Source: Stramonita haemastoma
Taxonomy: Eukaryota > Mollusca > Gastropoda > Neogastropoda > Muricidae
Direction: 5' to 3'
DNA length: 64,000 nucleotides
Assembly (NCBI GenBank): GCA_030674155.1
Contig: CM060344.1
Span: 29,778,188-29,842,187 of the forward strand
Part shown: positions 22,258 through 35,984 of the stretch, one piece after another
Position numbering within the stretch: the first letter of the stretch is position 1
Layout: each line of letters opens with the position of its first letter
Translations under genes and position numbers: made by a program
The notes under the pieces: model-generated
Seen by the model: the letters and a program-made list of their open reading frames with translations, nothing else
Told to the model about the DNA's origin: nothing
The model's database searches: none

Positions 22258-24237
22258 TGTTAAAGCATAGTAAACAGTGTGTTTGTCTGTAGTATAGCAA
22301 AATGTGTTTAATGGTGTAATAATATTGTTACATTACAGAAAATGTCTTTTTGTGCTGATGTAGTACAGTAAAATGTGTTTTGTAGTGTGATGGGAAAGTA
22401 GATTGTGTTTTTGTAGTGTTATTATGCAGTAATGTACTGGACAGTGAAATCTGCAGTTTCGTGAAGTTGCTATTCCAGAAATGTGGAATTTGATAGTAGT
22501 ACAGCAAGATGTACGCTGGTTTCAGTGTCTGAGTCAAGCCTTTAGCAACATGACAAATGCAAAACACTACACAGGGTTTTGTCTGCATCTGGGATAATAC
22601 ATGTTGTAACAACGATATGTTTGGCTGCAATTCTGCACACAGATTCATTTCCTTCATTGATTGTGAGTGATTATGTAAGTGATATATGTGTGCTGCAGAA
22701 AGTTATATATCTATGGCAATGCACTATTCTTGTACACTTCATGGACTATGTAATAATGCATTCTGCATCCAGATTCATTTCTCTGTTTTGCAGTTCTGAT
22801 TCTGAAAATGTGGGAGTTTTGATGTAGTAGAGAAAAAAAGTGTTTTCTGGTGTTCTAGTACTAAAAGGATTTCTGTAATTGCATAGTGCAGTAAAAAATG
22901 TGTTTTGTAGAGTGGTTGTAAAGTATGATGATGCGTTTTGATGTTTTAAACGGTAATATATGTTTTGTTTGGTAAATGATGTTTTATGGCGTTTCCTAGT
23001 ACAGTGAGATGAGTTTCTGTTGTAGCATAGTAAAATATTGTAGTATAGCAAAATGTGTTTAATGGTGTTATTGTAGAGAATGCCTTTTTGGGTTGTTATT
23101 TTCCAGAAAACACAGTAAAAGAAAAGGGCGTTTTGTAATAGCATAGTACAGTAAAATGTTATATTACAGTACAGGCGTTTTGTAATATCAAAGTAGAGTA
23201 AAATGTGTTTTGTTATGTAGTTGTTTTGTAATCTCATAATACGGTAAAACATGTTTTGTTTTGTTTTTTACAATGAATTACGCTGAATGGTGTGATACAG
23301 TACAGTAAAATGTGCCTGTCTCAGTATAGTGAACACTGTTTTGTAGTCCTACAGTACAGTAAAGATATGTTTTGTAGTGTTTTAGCACAATGGAATCTCT
23401 TTTTTGATCTGTTTTAGTGGACTGAAATGAAAGATTTTTGGAGTTATATTTTAAGAAATGTGTGTGTTTGGGTGGGAAATGTGTTTGTAGTACAGAAAAT
23501 AGTGTTACAGTAAAGTAGAATGTCTTTTGTATGTGTTAAAATACAACATGGTATAGGACACAGAAACATGTTTTGTATTGTTATAAGTCAGGAAAATGTG
23601 AGCGTTTGTTATAGTGCTGCATAATGGTATCATAATAGAGTAAAATTTGTTCTGTTGTATTATAAAATGTAAAATGTGTTTGCTGTGTTATGTGGTTATA
23701 GAGTGCAATAGGTTATGTTTTATAGTGTTATATCTTATTGTATTAAAGTACAGTGGGATGCGTTTCTGCTACAGTGTAGTAAAATACGTGTAGTAAAATG
23801 CGTGTTGGTAGTGTTACATCATAATAAACAGAGAGAAATGTGTGTTTTGTGCAGGTATGATACTAAAGTGTTAAAGTACAGTGCAATGTGTTTGTGCTAT
23901 AGTGTTGTAAAATATGTATAGTAAAATGTGTTTATAGTGTTACAGTATAATAAATGTGTGTTCTGTAGTGTTCTGAGAGTGAAATTTATAGTGCAGCAAA
24001 ATGTGTGATTTGAGGTGTACAGAAAATGCGTTTTGTAATCTGTATCCTGTAATTTTATATATAGTGCTGCCCTTTTTCTTTTCCATTTTTTTGGTGTTAT
24101 TGTAACTGAAAATCCGTTTCATAGTGTTATAACACGGTAAAAAAAACTTTGGTGAAGTTTTACAGTAAATTGTGTTTAATGCTGTTAAAGTACAGTAAAA
24201 TGTCTGTTTCTGAAACAGTTTTCCTGGTGCAATCAAA
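22258..24237 (-). repeat. Block B, reverse orientation, copy 3 (second part)
   Basis: Block B continues after the LINE. It includes the complex core at about 22445-22710 and ends with the shared B/A junction near 24215-24290. No gene is seen. Confidence 0.85.
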
Positions 24238-27200
24238 AATCCAAATCACCTTTTCCTCATTTAGTTAAACCTCCTACCGACTAGTCTTTGCTCAGGTCCA
24301 AAAATCAACCCACCATTTCTTGGTCAGGTCCAAAATCCAACCAACCATTTACTTGTCAGGTCCAAAATCCAACCCACTTTTTCCTGGACGGGTCCAAAAT
24401 CCAATCCATTTTTTCCTTGTCAGGTCCAAAATTCAGTCTACACACCTTTTGTCATCGTCTAAAATCAACCTTTTATTGGTTGGGTTAAAAATCTTTCCCA
24501 CTGTTTCCTTATCCTATCCAAAATGCATCCGACCTATTCATAGTTTTGTTTCAAATCAAACCCACTATTTTCTGGTCAGGTCCAAATCCAACCTTTTGGT
24601 GTTTGTAGTACAGACCCACCTATTCCTTGTCAGGTCCAAAATCCAACCCACCTTTTCCTGTTGAGGTCCAAGATCTGATCCACCTTTACCCGGTCAGGTA
24701 CAAAATCTGATCCACGTATTTCTGGCCAGGTCCAAAATCCAACCCAACATTTTCTTGTCAAGTCCAAAATGCAACCCACCATTTCCTGATCAAGTCCAAT
24801 ATCTTATCCATATTTTTCTGGTCAGGTCCAAAACTAATCTACCATTTCCTTGTCAGGTACAAAATCTGATCCTCACATTCTTAGTCTGGTCCAAAATTCA
24901 ACCCACCATTTTCTGGTCAGATCCAAAATTTGATCCACCTTTTCCTGGTCAGGTCCAAAATCCAACCCACCATTCCTTGGTCAGTCAAAAATCTGATCCG
25001 CCTTTTCCTGGACGGGTCCAAAATCGAATCAACCTTTTCCCTGGTCAGGTCCAAAGATAAGTTTACCCACCCTTTCTCATTGTCTAAAATCAACCATTCA
25101 TTATTTGGGTTAAAAATCCAACCCACCTTTTCCTTATCCTGTCCAAATGCAACCCCCCTCTTTGTACTTTGGTCTCAAATCTAGCTCAGCATTTTCTTGT
25201 CAGGTCCAAATCCAACTTTATTTTGTGTTTGTAGTACAGACCCACCTTTTCCTGGTCAGGTCACAAATTGCAATACACCTTTTCCTACTCGAGTCCAAAA
25301 TCAAACCCACTATTTCCTGGTCAGGTCAAAAATCCAACCCACCATTTCCTAGTCAGGTCAAAAATCTGATCCATCTTTTCGAGGTCAGGTCCAAAATGCA
25401 TCCATCCATTTCCTGGTCAGGTCCAAAATGCAACCCACCATTTCGTAGATAGGTCCAATATCTGATCCAAATTTTCCTGGTCTGGTCAAACTCGAACCTA
25501 CCTTTTCCTTTTCAGGTCCAAATTCCAACCCACCATTCCATGGTCAGCTTCTTAAATCTGATCCACCTATTCCTGGTCAGGTCCAACAGGTCCATAATCA
25601 ACCCACCTATTCCTGATCAGGTCCAAAATTGAACCCATCTTTTCCTGGTCAGGTCAGGTCAGGTCAAGTTTAGTCTGACACCTTTTTATATCATCTTAAA
25701 TCGACCTTTTATTGGTTGGGATAAATATCAACCAAACTTTTCCTAGTCAGGTCCAAAATCTGATACACCATTTCCTGGTCATGTCCAAATTCCAACACAC
25801 TATTTTCTGGTCTGGTCCAAAATCCGACCCACCATTTCCTGGTGATGTCCAAAATCTGATCCACCTTTTCCTGGTCAGGTCAATAATCCAACCCATCATT
25901 TCCTGGTCAAGTCCAAAATGCAACCCATCATTTCCTGATCAGGTCCAGTATCTGATCCATATTATCCTTGTCAGCTCAAAAATCTAACCCATCATGTCCT
26001 GGTCAGGTCCAAAATCCAACCCACCATTCCATAGTCAGGTCCAAAATCTGAACCACCTATTCCTTGTCAGGTCTAAAATCCGACCAACAATTTCCTGGTC
26101 ATGTCCAAACTCTGATCTATCTAATCCTTGTCTTCTCCAAAAACTGATCCACCTTTTCCTGGTCAGGTCAAAAATCCAACCCACCATTACCTTATCAGGT
26201 CAAAAATCCAACCCAGAGTTTCCTGGTCAGGTCCAAAATTGGATCCACCGATTACTGGTCAGGTCTAAAAACCATGCCACCATTTCTTACTCAGGTCCAA
26301 AATCCAACTCACCTTTTCCTGGTCAGGTCCAAAATCCAACCCACAAAATCCTAGTCAGGTCCCAAATCTTTTCCTGGACAGGCCCATAATCCAATCCACC
26401 TTTTCGTGTTAAGGTCAAAAATTCAGTCTACCCACCTTTTCTCATAGTCAAAATTCCACCTTTCATTGGTTGGGTTAAAAATCCTACCCACATTTTCCTT
26501 ATCCTCTCCAGAATGCAACCGAACTGTTCGTTGTTTTGTCTCAAATCTAACCCACTATTTTCTGGTCAGGTCCAAATCCAACGTTTTGGTGTTTATAGTA
26601 CAGACCCACCTATTCCTGGAAAGGTCAAAAATCCATCCAACCTTTCCCTGGTCAGGTCCAAAATCTGATCCGACTTTTCCTGGTCAGCCAGAAAATCTGA
26701 TCCATGTATTCCTGGTCAGGTCCAAAATCCAACTAAACATTTCCTGGTCAGATCCAAAATCTGATCCACCTTTTCCTGGTCAGGTCCAAAATCCAACCCA
26801 CCATTTCTTGGTAAGGTCCAAAATCTGATCCACCTTTCCTAGACGGATCCAAAATCCAATCAACCTTTTCCCTGGTCAGGTCCAAAGTTCAGTCCACCCA
26901 CCATTTCTCATCATCTAATTTCCATCTTTTATAAGTTGGGTTAAAAATCCAACCGACCTTTTCCTTATCCCATCCAAAACACAACCCCCCTCTTTGTACT
27001 TGTTTCAAATCGAACCCAGCATTTTCTGGTCAGGTCCAAATTCACCCTCATTTTATTTTTGTAGTACACACCCACCTTTTGCTGGTCAGGTCACAAATCC
27101 AACCCACCTTTTCCTGGTCAGGTCCAAAATCAAACCCACTATTTCCTGTTCAGAGCCAAAATCCAACCCACCATTTCGTGGTCAGGTCGAAAATCTCATC

Positions 27201-29588
27201 CATCTTTTCCGTGTCAGGTCCAAAATCCAACCCACCATTTCATGGTCACGTCGAAAATCTCATCCACTTTTTCTTGGTGAGGTCTACAATTAAACCAACC
27301 ATTTCCTGGTCAGGTCCAAAATCCAACCCACCGTTTCCTAGTCAGTCCCAAACCCAACCCACCATTTCCTGGTCAGTTCCAAAATGTGATCCACCATTTC
27401 TGGTCAGGTCCAAAATTCAACCAACAATTTCCTGGTCAAATCTAAAATGCACCCCACCATTTCCTGGTCAGATCCCAAATCTCATCCATATTTTCCTTGT
27501 CAGGTCCAAAATACAACCCACAATTTCATAGTCAGGTCTAAAATCCAACCCACCATTCCATAGTCAGGTCATATATCTAATCCACCTATTCCTGGTCAGG
27601 TCTAAAATACAACCCACCATTTCCTGGTCAAGTCCAAACTGCAACCCACCATTTCCTAATCAGATCCAAAATCTGATCAATATTTTCCTGGTCAGGTCCA
27701 AAATCCATATCACCATTTCCTGGTCAGGTCCAAAATCTGATGCACTTTTTCGTGGTCACATCATAAATCCAACCCACCTTTTCCTGGCAAGGTCCAAAAT
27801 CCAACGTACCATTTCCTGGTCAGGTCCAAAATCTGATCGTTTCCTAATCCAGTCAAAAATACAACCCACCTCTTCATACTTTTGTCTCAAATCTAGCCCA
27901 CTGGTTTCTTGTCTGGTCCAATTCCAACATCATTTTGTGATTGTAGTACAGACCCACATATGCATCATCAGGCCAAAAATCCAACCCACCTTTTCCTGGT
28001 CAGGTCCAAAGTCTGATTCACCTTTTCCTGGTGAGGTCCAAAATCCAACCCACCATTTCCTGGTTAGGTGCAAAATCCAACAAACCATATTCTGGTCATG
28101 TCTAAAATGTTATCCACCTTTTCATGGTCAGGTCCAAAATCCAACCCACCATTTCCTGGTCAAGTCAAAAATGCAACTTAACATTTTTTGGTCAGGTCCA
28201 AAATCTGATCCACCTATTCCTAGTCAGGACCCAAATCCAACCCACCATTTCATGTTCAGGTCCAAAATCTGATGTGCCTTTTCTTGGTCATGTCAAAAAT
28301 CCAACCCAGCATTTCCTGGGCAGGACCAAAATGTAACCCACCATTTCCTGGTCAGGCCCAAAATCTGATCCATATTTTCCTGGTCAATTCCAAAATTGAA
28401 TCCACCATTTCCTGGTCAAGTCAAAAATCTGATCCATTTTTTCACTGATGGGTCCAAAATCCAATCCACCTTTTTCTGGTCAGGTCTCAGGTTCACTTTG
28501 ACCAGCTTTTTTCATCATCTTAAAACAACCTTTTATTGTTTTGATTAAAAATCAAGCCCACCTTTTTCCTTATCACGTCCAAAATGCAGCCCACCTCTTT
28601 GTACTTTTGTCTCAAATCTAACCCACTAGTTTCTTGTCTGGTCCAAAATGAACCTCATTTTTTGTTTGAAGTACAGACCCACCAAAGCCTGGTCAGGTCC
28701 AAAATCCAACGCACCTTTTCCAACTCAGGTCGAAAATCCGATCCCTATTTTCTGGTCAGATCCAAATTCCAACCCACCATTTCCTGGTCAGGTAAAAAAT
28801 CCGACCCACCATTTCCTGGTCAGGTCCAAAATCTGATCCACCTTTTCCTTGTCAGGTCCAAATTCCAACCCATCATTTCCTGGTCAAGTCCAAAATCCAT
28901 CCCACCATTTCCTGGTCAGGTCCAAAATCTGATCCACCTTTTCTTGGTCATGTCAAAAATCCAATCCACCATTTCCTGGTCAGGTCCAAAATCCAACCCA
29001 CTATTTCCTGGTCAGGTTCAAAATCTGATCCACCTAATCCTGGTCAGGTTTAAAATCTGATTCACATTTTTCTGGTCAGGTCCAAAATCCAACCCACCAT
29101 TACCTGGTCAGGTCCAAAATCCAACCCACCTTTTTCTGGTCAGATCCAAAATCTGATCCACTTATTACTGGTCAGGTCGAAAATCCAACCCACCTTTTCC
29201 TGGATGGGTAAAATATCCAATCCACCTTTTCCTCGTCAGGTCAAAAATTCAGTCTACCCACCTTGTCTCATCGTGTATCATCTTTTATTGGTTGGGTTAA
29301 AAATCCTACCCACCTTTTCCTTATCCTCTCCAGAATGCAACCGAACTGTTCGTAGTTTTGTCTCATGTCTAACCCACTATTTTCTGGTAAGGTCCAAATC
29401 CAACCTTTTGGTGTTTCAAGTTCAGACCCACCTATTCTATGTCAGGTAGAAAATCAAACCCATCTTTTCCTGGTCAGGTCCAAAATATGATCCACGCATT
29501 CCTGGTCAGGTCCAAAATCCAACCCAACATTTCCTGGTCAAGTCCAAAATGCAGCCCACCATTTCCTGATCAACTCCAAAAGCTTATC
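24238..29588 (+). repeat. Satellite A array 4
   Basis: These are 32-bp monomers with diverged cassettes near 24600, 25230, 26595, 27055, 27940, 28665 and 29410. At 25650-25676 the GTCAG motif is reiterated four times in 5-bp steps, a small slippage product. No gene is seen. Confidence 0.95.
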
Positions 29589-29867
29589 CAGATGCGATGG
29601 GATGGTAAGTACATTATCTCCCATGTGATCAGAGTGCAACAATCGCAGCATTGTGTTTCTATTTAGAGACACACCTGTTAATTGTCGATGCTCTGTTTCC
29701 TTGGGTAGTGGTAAAAAACCCTCCGTTGCATACACTTTGCCTTCATGGTGAAATGTAATTTATGCAACCTCTTTTTAGAGGTCATATTCTAAATCTATTA
29801 AATGTGCTGTGTTCCCAAGGTTCCCAAGGTTTGTGCAGAGATAGGACATCAAATATGTCCACTCTGT
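29589..29867. other. Non-satellite insert of unknown type in array A
   Basis: About 280 bp interrupt a monomer between CTTATCCA and CATATTTTCTT, which together would make one normal monomer. This shows it is an insertion rather than flanking DNA. It has no obvious inverted ends, poly-A or coding motif. A 10-bp tandem GTTCCCAAG repeat is visible near 29812-29830. Confidence 0.65.
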
Positions 29868-32800
29868 TACACATATTTTCTTAGTCAGGTCAGGTTCAAA
29901 GTCTGATCCACCTATTCCTAGTCAGTTCCAAAATCCAACCCACCATTTCCTGGTCAGGTCCAAAATCTGATGCACCATTTCCTTGTTAGGTCCAAAATCC
30001 AACCCACGATTTCCTGATCAGGTCCACAATCTGATCCACCTTTTCAGGGATGGTTCAAAATCCAATTCACCTTTTGCTGATTAGGTTGAAAGTTCAGTCT
30101 ACCCATCTTTTCTCATCATCTTAAATACACTTTTTCTTCGTTGGGTTTAAAATGTAACTCATGTTTTCCTTATCCCGTCGAAAATGCAACCCACCTCTTC
30201 CTACTGTTGTCTCAAATCTAACCCACTTTTTTCTTGTCTGGACCAAATCCAACCTCATTTTCTGTTTGTAGTACAGACCCACCTGTTCCTGGTCATGTCC
30301 AAAAACTGATCCATCTTTCCTGATCAATATTTCCTGGTCAGGTCCAAAATCTAACCCACCAATGCATAGTCAGGTCCAAAATCTGATCCACCTATTCCTG
30401 GTCAGGTCCATAATGCAACCCACCATTTCCTGGTGAGGTCCAAAATCTGATCCACCATTTCCTGGTCACATCCAAAATCCAACCCACCATTTCCTGGTCA
30501 GGTCCAAAATGTAGCCCACCATTTCCTTGTCAGGCCCAAAATCTGATCCCTATTTCACTGGTTAGGTCCAAAATCCAACCCACCATTTCCTTGTCTGGTC
30601 AAAAATCCAACCCACAATGCATTGTCAGGTCCCTAATCTGATCCACCTTTTCCTGTTCAGGTCCAAAATCCAACCCACCATTTCCTGGTCAGGTCCAAAA
30701 TCTGATCCACCTTTTCCTGGTCAGGTCCTAAATCTGATCCATCTTTTCCTGGTCAGGTCCAAAATCCAACCCACCATTTTTCTGGTCAGATCCAAAATCT
30801 ATTCTACATTTTCCAGGTCAGGTCCAAAACCCAACCCACCATTTCTTGGTCAGGTCCAAAATCTGATCTGCCTTTTCATGGACGGGTCCGAAATCCAATC
30901 GACCTTTTCCCTTCTCAGGTCCAAAGTTTAATCTACCCACCCTTTCTCATCGTCTAAAATCCACCTTTTATTAGTTGGGATTAAAATCCAACCCACCATT
31001 TCCTTATCGTGTCCAAATTGCAACCCGCCTCTTGTACTTTTGTCTCAAATCTAACCCAGTATTTTCTGGTCAGGTCCAAATCCAACCTATTTTGTGTTTG
31101 TAGTACAGATCCACCTTTTCCTGGTCAGGTCACAAATCCAACCCGCCTTTTCCTGGTCAGGTACACAATCAAACCCACTATTTCCTGGTCAGGTCAAATA
31201 AATCCAACCCACCTTTTCCTGGTCAGGTCCATAACCGATCCATCTTTTCCTGGTAAGGTCCAAAATCAAACCCAACCATTTCCTGGTCAGGTCCAAAATA
31301 CAACCCACCACTTCATAGTTAGTTCCGAATCTGATCCATATTTTCTTAGTCAGGTCCAAAATTGAACCCACCATTTCCTTTTCCGATCCAAAATCCAACC
31401 CACCATTCCATGGTCAGGTTTTAAATCTGATCCACCTATTCCTGGTCAGGTCCAACAGGTCCAAAATCAACTCACCTATTCCAGGTCAGTTCCAAAATTG
31501 AACCCACCTTTTCTGGTGAGGGTCAAAATCTTATCCAGCTTATCCTGATCAAGTCCAAATTCGAACCAACCATTTCCTTTTTAAATCCAAAATCCAACCC
31601 ACCAATCCATGGTCAGGTTTTAAATCTGAATGACCTATTCCTATTCAGGTCCAACAGCTCCAAAATCAACCCGCCTATTCCTGGTCAGGTCCAAAATTGA
31701 ACCCACCATTTCTGGTGAGGGTCAAAATCTGATCCAGCTTATCCTGATCAAGTCCAAAATCCAAACCACCATTTCCTGGTCAGGTCCAAACCCCAACTCA
31801 ATATTTCCAGCTCAGGTCCAAAATGTGATCCACCGTTTCCTGGTCAGGTCCAAAATATGATCTACCTTTTCCAGGTCAGGTCCAAAATCGAACCGAACTT
31901 TTCCTGGTCAGGTCCAAAATCCAGGCCAGCATTTCCTAGTCAGGTCCCAAATCTGACGCACCACTTCCTGGTCAGGTCTATAATGTTATCCACCATTTCC
32001 TGGTCAGGTCCAAAATCCAAGCCACCATTTCCTGGTGATTTCCAAAATCTGATGCACCTTTTCCTGGTCAGGTCCAAAATCCAATGCATCATTTCATGGT
32101 CAGGTCCAGAAACCAACCCACCATTTCCTGGTCAGGTCCAGAATCCAACCCACTATTCCATGGTCAGGTCAAAAATCTATTCCACCTTTTCCTGCTCAGA
32201 TCCAAAATCCAACCCACACCTTTCCTGGTCAGGTCCACAATGTTATCCAAGTTTTCCTGGATGGGTCCAAAATCCAATCCACCTTTTCCTGGTCAGGACC
32301 AAAATCCAACCCATCATTCCATAGTTAGGTCCAATATCTGATCCACCTATTCCTGGTCAGGTCCAAAATGGAACCCAGCATTTCATGGTCAAGTCCAAAT
32401 TGCAACTCACCATTTGCTGGTCAGGTCCAAAATCTTATCCATATTTTCCATTCAAGTCAAAAATCCAAACCACCATTTCCTGGTCAGGTCTAAAATCTGA
32501 TGCACCTATTTCTGGTCACATGTAAAATCCAACCCACCTCTTCCTGGTCAGTTCCAAAATCCAACACACCATTTCCTTGTTAGGTCTAAAATTTAATCCC
32601 TATTTTCCTGCTCAGGTCAAAAATCCAACACACCATTCCATGGTCAGGTCCAAAATCTCATCCACCTAATCCTAGACGGGTCCGAAATCCAATCCACCTT
32701 TTCCTGGTCAGGTCCAAAATGCAATCCACATCTTCATACTTTTGTCTCAAATCTAACCCAATTCTTTCTGGTCAGGTCAAAATCCTACCTCATTTTGTGT

Positions 32801-34851
32801 TTTTAGTACAGACCCACCTATTCCTGGTCAGGTCCAAAATCCAACCCACCTTTTCCTGGTCTGGTCAAAAATCCAATCCATGATTACCTGGTCAGGTCCG
32901 AATTCCAATCCAACATTTCCTGGTGTAGTCCAAAATGTGATCCACCTTTTCCTGGTCAGGTTCAAAATCAAACCGAACTTTTCCTGGTCAGTTTCAAAAT
33001 CTGATCGACCTTTTCCGGGTCATGACCTACCATTTTCTGGTCAGGTCAATAATGTGATCAACCTTTTACTGGTCACTTCAAAATCCAAGCCACCATTTTC
33101 TGGTCAATTCCAAACTGCAACCCACCATTTTCTCGTAAGGTCTAAAATCTGATCCATATTTTCCTGGTCAGGTCCAAAATCCAACCCACCATTTCATAGT
33201 CAGGTCAAAATTCCAACACACCATTCCTTAGTCAGTTCACAAATCTGATCGACATATTCCTGGTCAGGTCCAAAATCCAACCCACCATTTCCAGGTCACG
33301 TTCAAGATGTAACCCGCCTATTCCTGGTCACATCCAAAATCTTATCAATATCTCCAGGTCAGGTCCAAATTTCAACCCACCATTTCCTGGCCAGGTCCAA
33401 AATCTGATCGACCTTTTCTTGGTCAGTTCCAAAATCCAACCCACACCTTTCCTGGTCAGGTCCACAATCTGATACCTCTTTTCCTGGACGGGTCCAAAAT
33501 CCAATCCACCTTTTCCTGGTCAGGTCCAAAGTTTAGTCTACCCACCTTTTGTCATTGTCTAAAATCCACCTTTTATTGGTTGGGTTAAAAATCCAAACCA
33601 CCTTTTCCTTATCCTGTCCAATATGCTATCCACCTCTTCGTACTTTTGTTTCAAATCTAACCCACTTTTTTCTGGTCAAGTCCAATTGCAACCTCATTTT
33701 CTGTTTGCAGTACAGACCCACCTATGCTTTGTCAGGCCTAAAATCAAATCCATCTTTTCCTGGTCAGGTCCTGAATCTCATATACCTTTTCCTGGTCAGG
33801 TCCAAAATCCAACCCACCATTTCCTGGTCAGGTCCAAAATCGGACCCATCATTTCCTGGTCAGATCCAAAATGTGATCCACCTTTTCCTGGTCAGGTCCA
33901 AAATCCAACCTACCATTTCCTGGTCAAGTACAAAATGCACCCCACCATTTCCCTGTCAGGTCAATAATCTTTTGAATCTTTGAATCACCTTTTCCTGGTC
34001 AGGTCCAAAATTGAACCCACCTTATCCTGGTCAGGTCCAAAGTTCAGTCAAACCACCTTTTCTCATCGTAAAAAAATCCATCTTTTATTGGTTGGATTAA
34101 AAATCGAAGCCACCTATTCATTATCTCGTCCAAAATACAACCCACCTCTTCATACTTTTGTCTCAAATCTAACCCACTATTTTCTGGTCAGGTCCAAATC
34201 CAACCTCATTTTCTGTTTGTAGTACAGACCCACCTATGACTGGTCAGGTCCAAAATCTAACCCACCTTTTCCTAATCAGGTCTAAAATTTGATCCACTGT
34301 CAGGTCCAAAATCCGACCAATCATTTTCTGGTCAGGTCCAAAATCTGATCCACATTTTCCTGGTTAGGTCCAAAAGCTGATCCATATTTTCCGGGTAAGG
34401 TCCAAAATCCAACCCACCATTTCCTAGTCAGGTCCAAAATACAATCCACCATTTCAAGGTCAGGTTCAAAATCTGATCCACCTATTCCTGGTCCAGGTCC
34501 AACAGGTCCAAAAATCAACCCACCTATTCCTGGCCAGGTCCAAAATCCAACCGACCATTTCCTGGCCAGGTCCAAAATCTGATCCAACTTTTCTTGGTCA
34601 GGTCAAAAATCCAACCCATATTTTCCTGGTCAGGTCCAAAGTCTGATCCATCTTTTCCTGGTTAGGACCAAAATTCACTCAACCCACTCTTTCTCATCGT
34701 CTAAAATTGGTTGGGTTAAAAATCCAACCCACCTTATCCTCATCCTGTCCAAAATGCAACCCACCTCTTTGTACTTTTGTTTCAAATTTCATCTACTATT
34801 TTCTGGTCATGTCCATATCCAATTTCATTTTGTGTTTGTAGTACAGAAAAT
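29868..34851 (+). repeat. Satellite A array 5
   Basis: This is an array of 32-bp monomers with cassettes near 30265, 31095, 32805, 33700, 34215 and 34825. It ends at a junction with module C (TAGTACAGAAAATATA, then TTTTAAGCAGAACATC) that is repeated almost exactly at 55505. Confidence 0.95.
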
Positions 34852-35110
34852 ATATTTTGCTTTTAAGCAGAACATCTTGCACACACGTTAAAACCCCGTT
34901 GGCTTCTCCTTCGGCGGTACTGGAACCATTCGTATCGGTCATTGCCTTTCATATGGATCATTCCAGTGGCGTGGAGAGGGGGGTCTGTTGCGTGGGTAAC
35001 AGCTTGTCCTCCATACTTTTTTACCCAGGCTTTGCGCTCTAAAGACTAGAGAGCAACTCTATAGTCTTCCGAGACTGATGGGTGCCTACTACTACTAACA
35101 CTACAAACAC
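34852..35110 (-). mobile_element. Module C, reverse copy, short
   Basis: This is a reverse-oriented partial copy. It has the CAGAACATCTTGCACAC start, CGGTACTGGAACCATTCGTA, a 6-G run, TTACCCAGGCTTTGCGCTCT with its hairpin, and the terminal GACTGATGGGTGCC with CTACTACTAA. It lacks about 150 bp of the middle that 20463-20880 retains. Confidence 0.8.
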
Positions 35111-35132
35111 GCATTTTACTTTACGTATTATA

Positions 35133-35345
35133 CTAGGCACACATCTCGGAAGACTATGGAGTTGCGCTCTAGTCTTTACAGCTCAATGCCTAGGCATATA
35201 TGCATGGAGGGCAAGCTGATACCCATGAAGAAGACCCCCCCCCCCCCCCCCTCTCCACGGCACTGGAATGATCCATTGGAAAGGCAATGACAGATACGAA
35301 TGGTTCCAGTACCGTCGCAGGAGCCACCAGAACGTTGCCATATAC
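35133..35345 (+). mobile_element. Module C, forward copy, left half only
   Basis: The left terminal repeat and first central block are present (CTCGGAAGACTATGGAGTTG, then CACTGGAATGATCCATTGG and GTTCCAGTACCGTCGCAGGA). The copy then stops at GTTGCCATATAC and joins block B. With 34852-35110 it forms a tail-to-head pair of partial copies. A 17-C run lies at 35235-35251. Confidence 0.8.
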
Positions 35346-35984
35346 AATATAACACAAACATATTTGCCGTATGCAATATAATATAAAGACTATAAAACAT
35401 AATTTACTGTACGATAACAAAAAGGCATTTTGTAATAGCATAGTACAGTCAAGTCAATATAGAGTAAAGGCGTTTACAGAAAAATGTGTTTTCTTATGTG
35501 ATTGAAAAGTATAAACTCTTTTCTAATCTTATAATACGTTGAAACATGTTTTTTGTTGTGGTTGCTTGGGTTTTTTGTTTTGTTTTTTACAATGAATTAA
35601 GATGAATGCTGTTACATACTACAGTAAAATGTGTTTGTGTTTTAGTATAGTAAACAGTGTTTTGAAATATAGTACTGTAAAATGTGTTTTGTAGTGTTTA
35701 GTGTGTGTTTGTGCTGTGTTGTGTTTTTCATTATAGTACAACAAAAGGTTAGTTGTGTACAGTTCTGATTCTGAAAATGAGGGAGTTTTGAAAAGTGTGT
35801 TTTCTAGTGTTCTAGTACTAAAAGGCTTTCTGTAATAGCATAGTGCAGTAAAATGTGTTTTGTAGAGTGGTTGTAAAGTATGATGCGTTTTGTTGTCTTA
35901 AACGGGAAAATATGCTTTGTACAGTAAATGATATTTTATTGTTTTTCCTAGAACAGTGAGAAAAGTTTGTGTTAAAGCATAGTA
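35346..35984 (-). repeat. Block B, reverse, truncated copy
   Basis: This corresponds to only the first 640 bp of a reverse B block and ends at TTAAAGCATAGTAAACA. There the sequence switches strand into a forward B block (35985). The switch point lies close to the site where the LINE inserted in copy 3. Confidence 0.75.
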
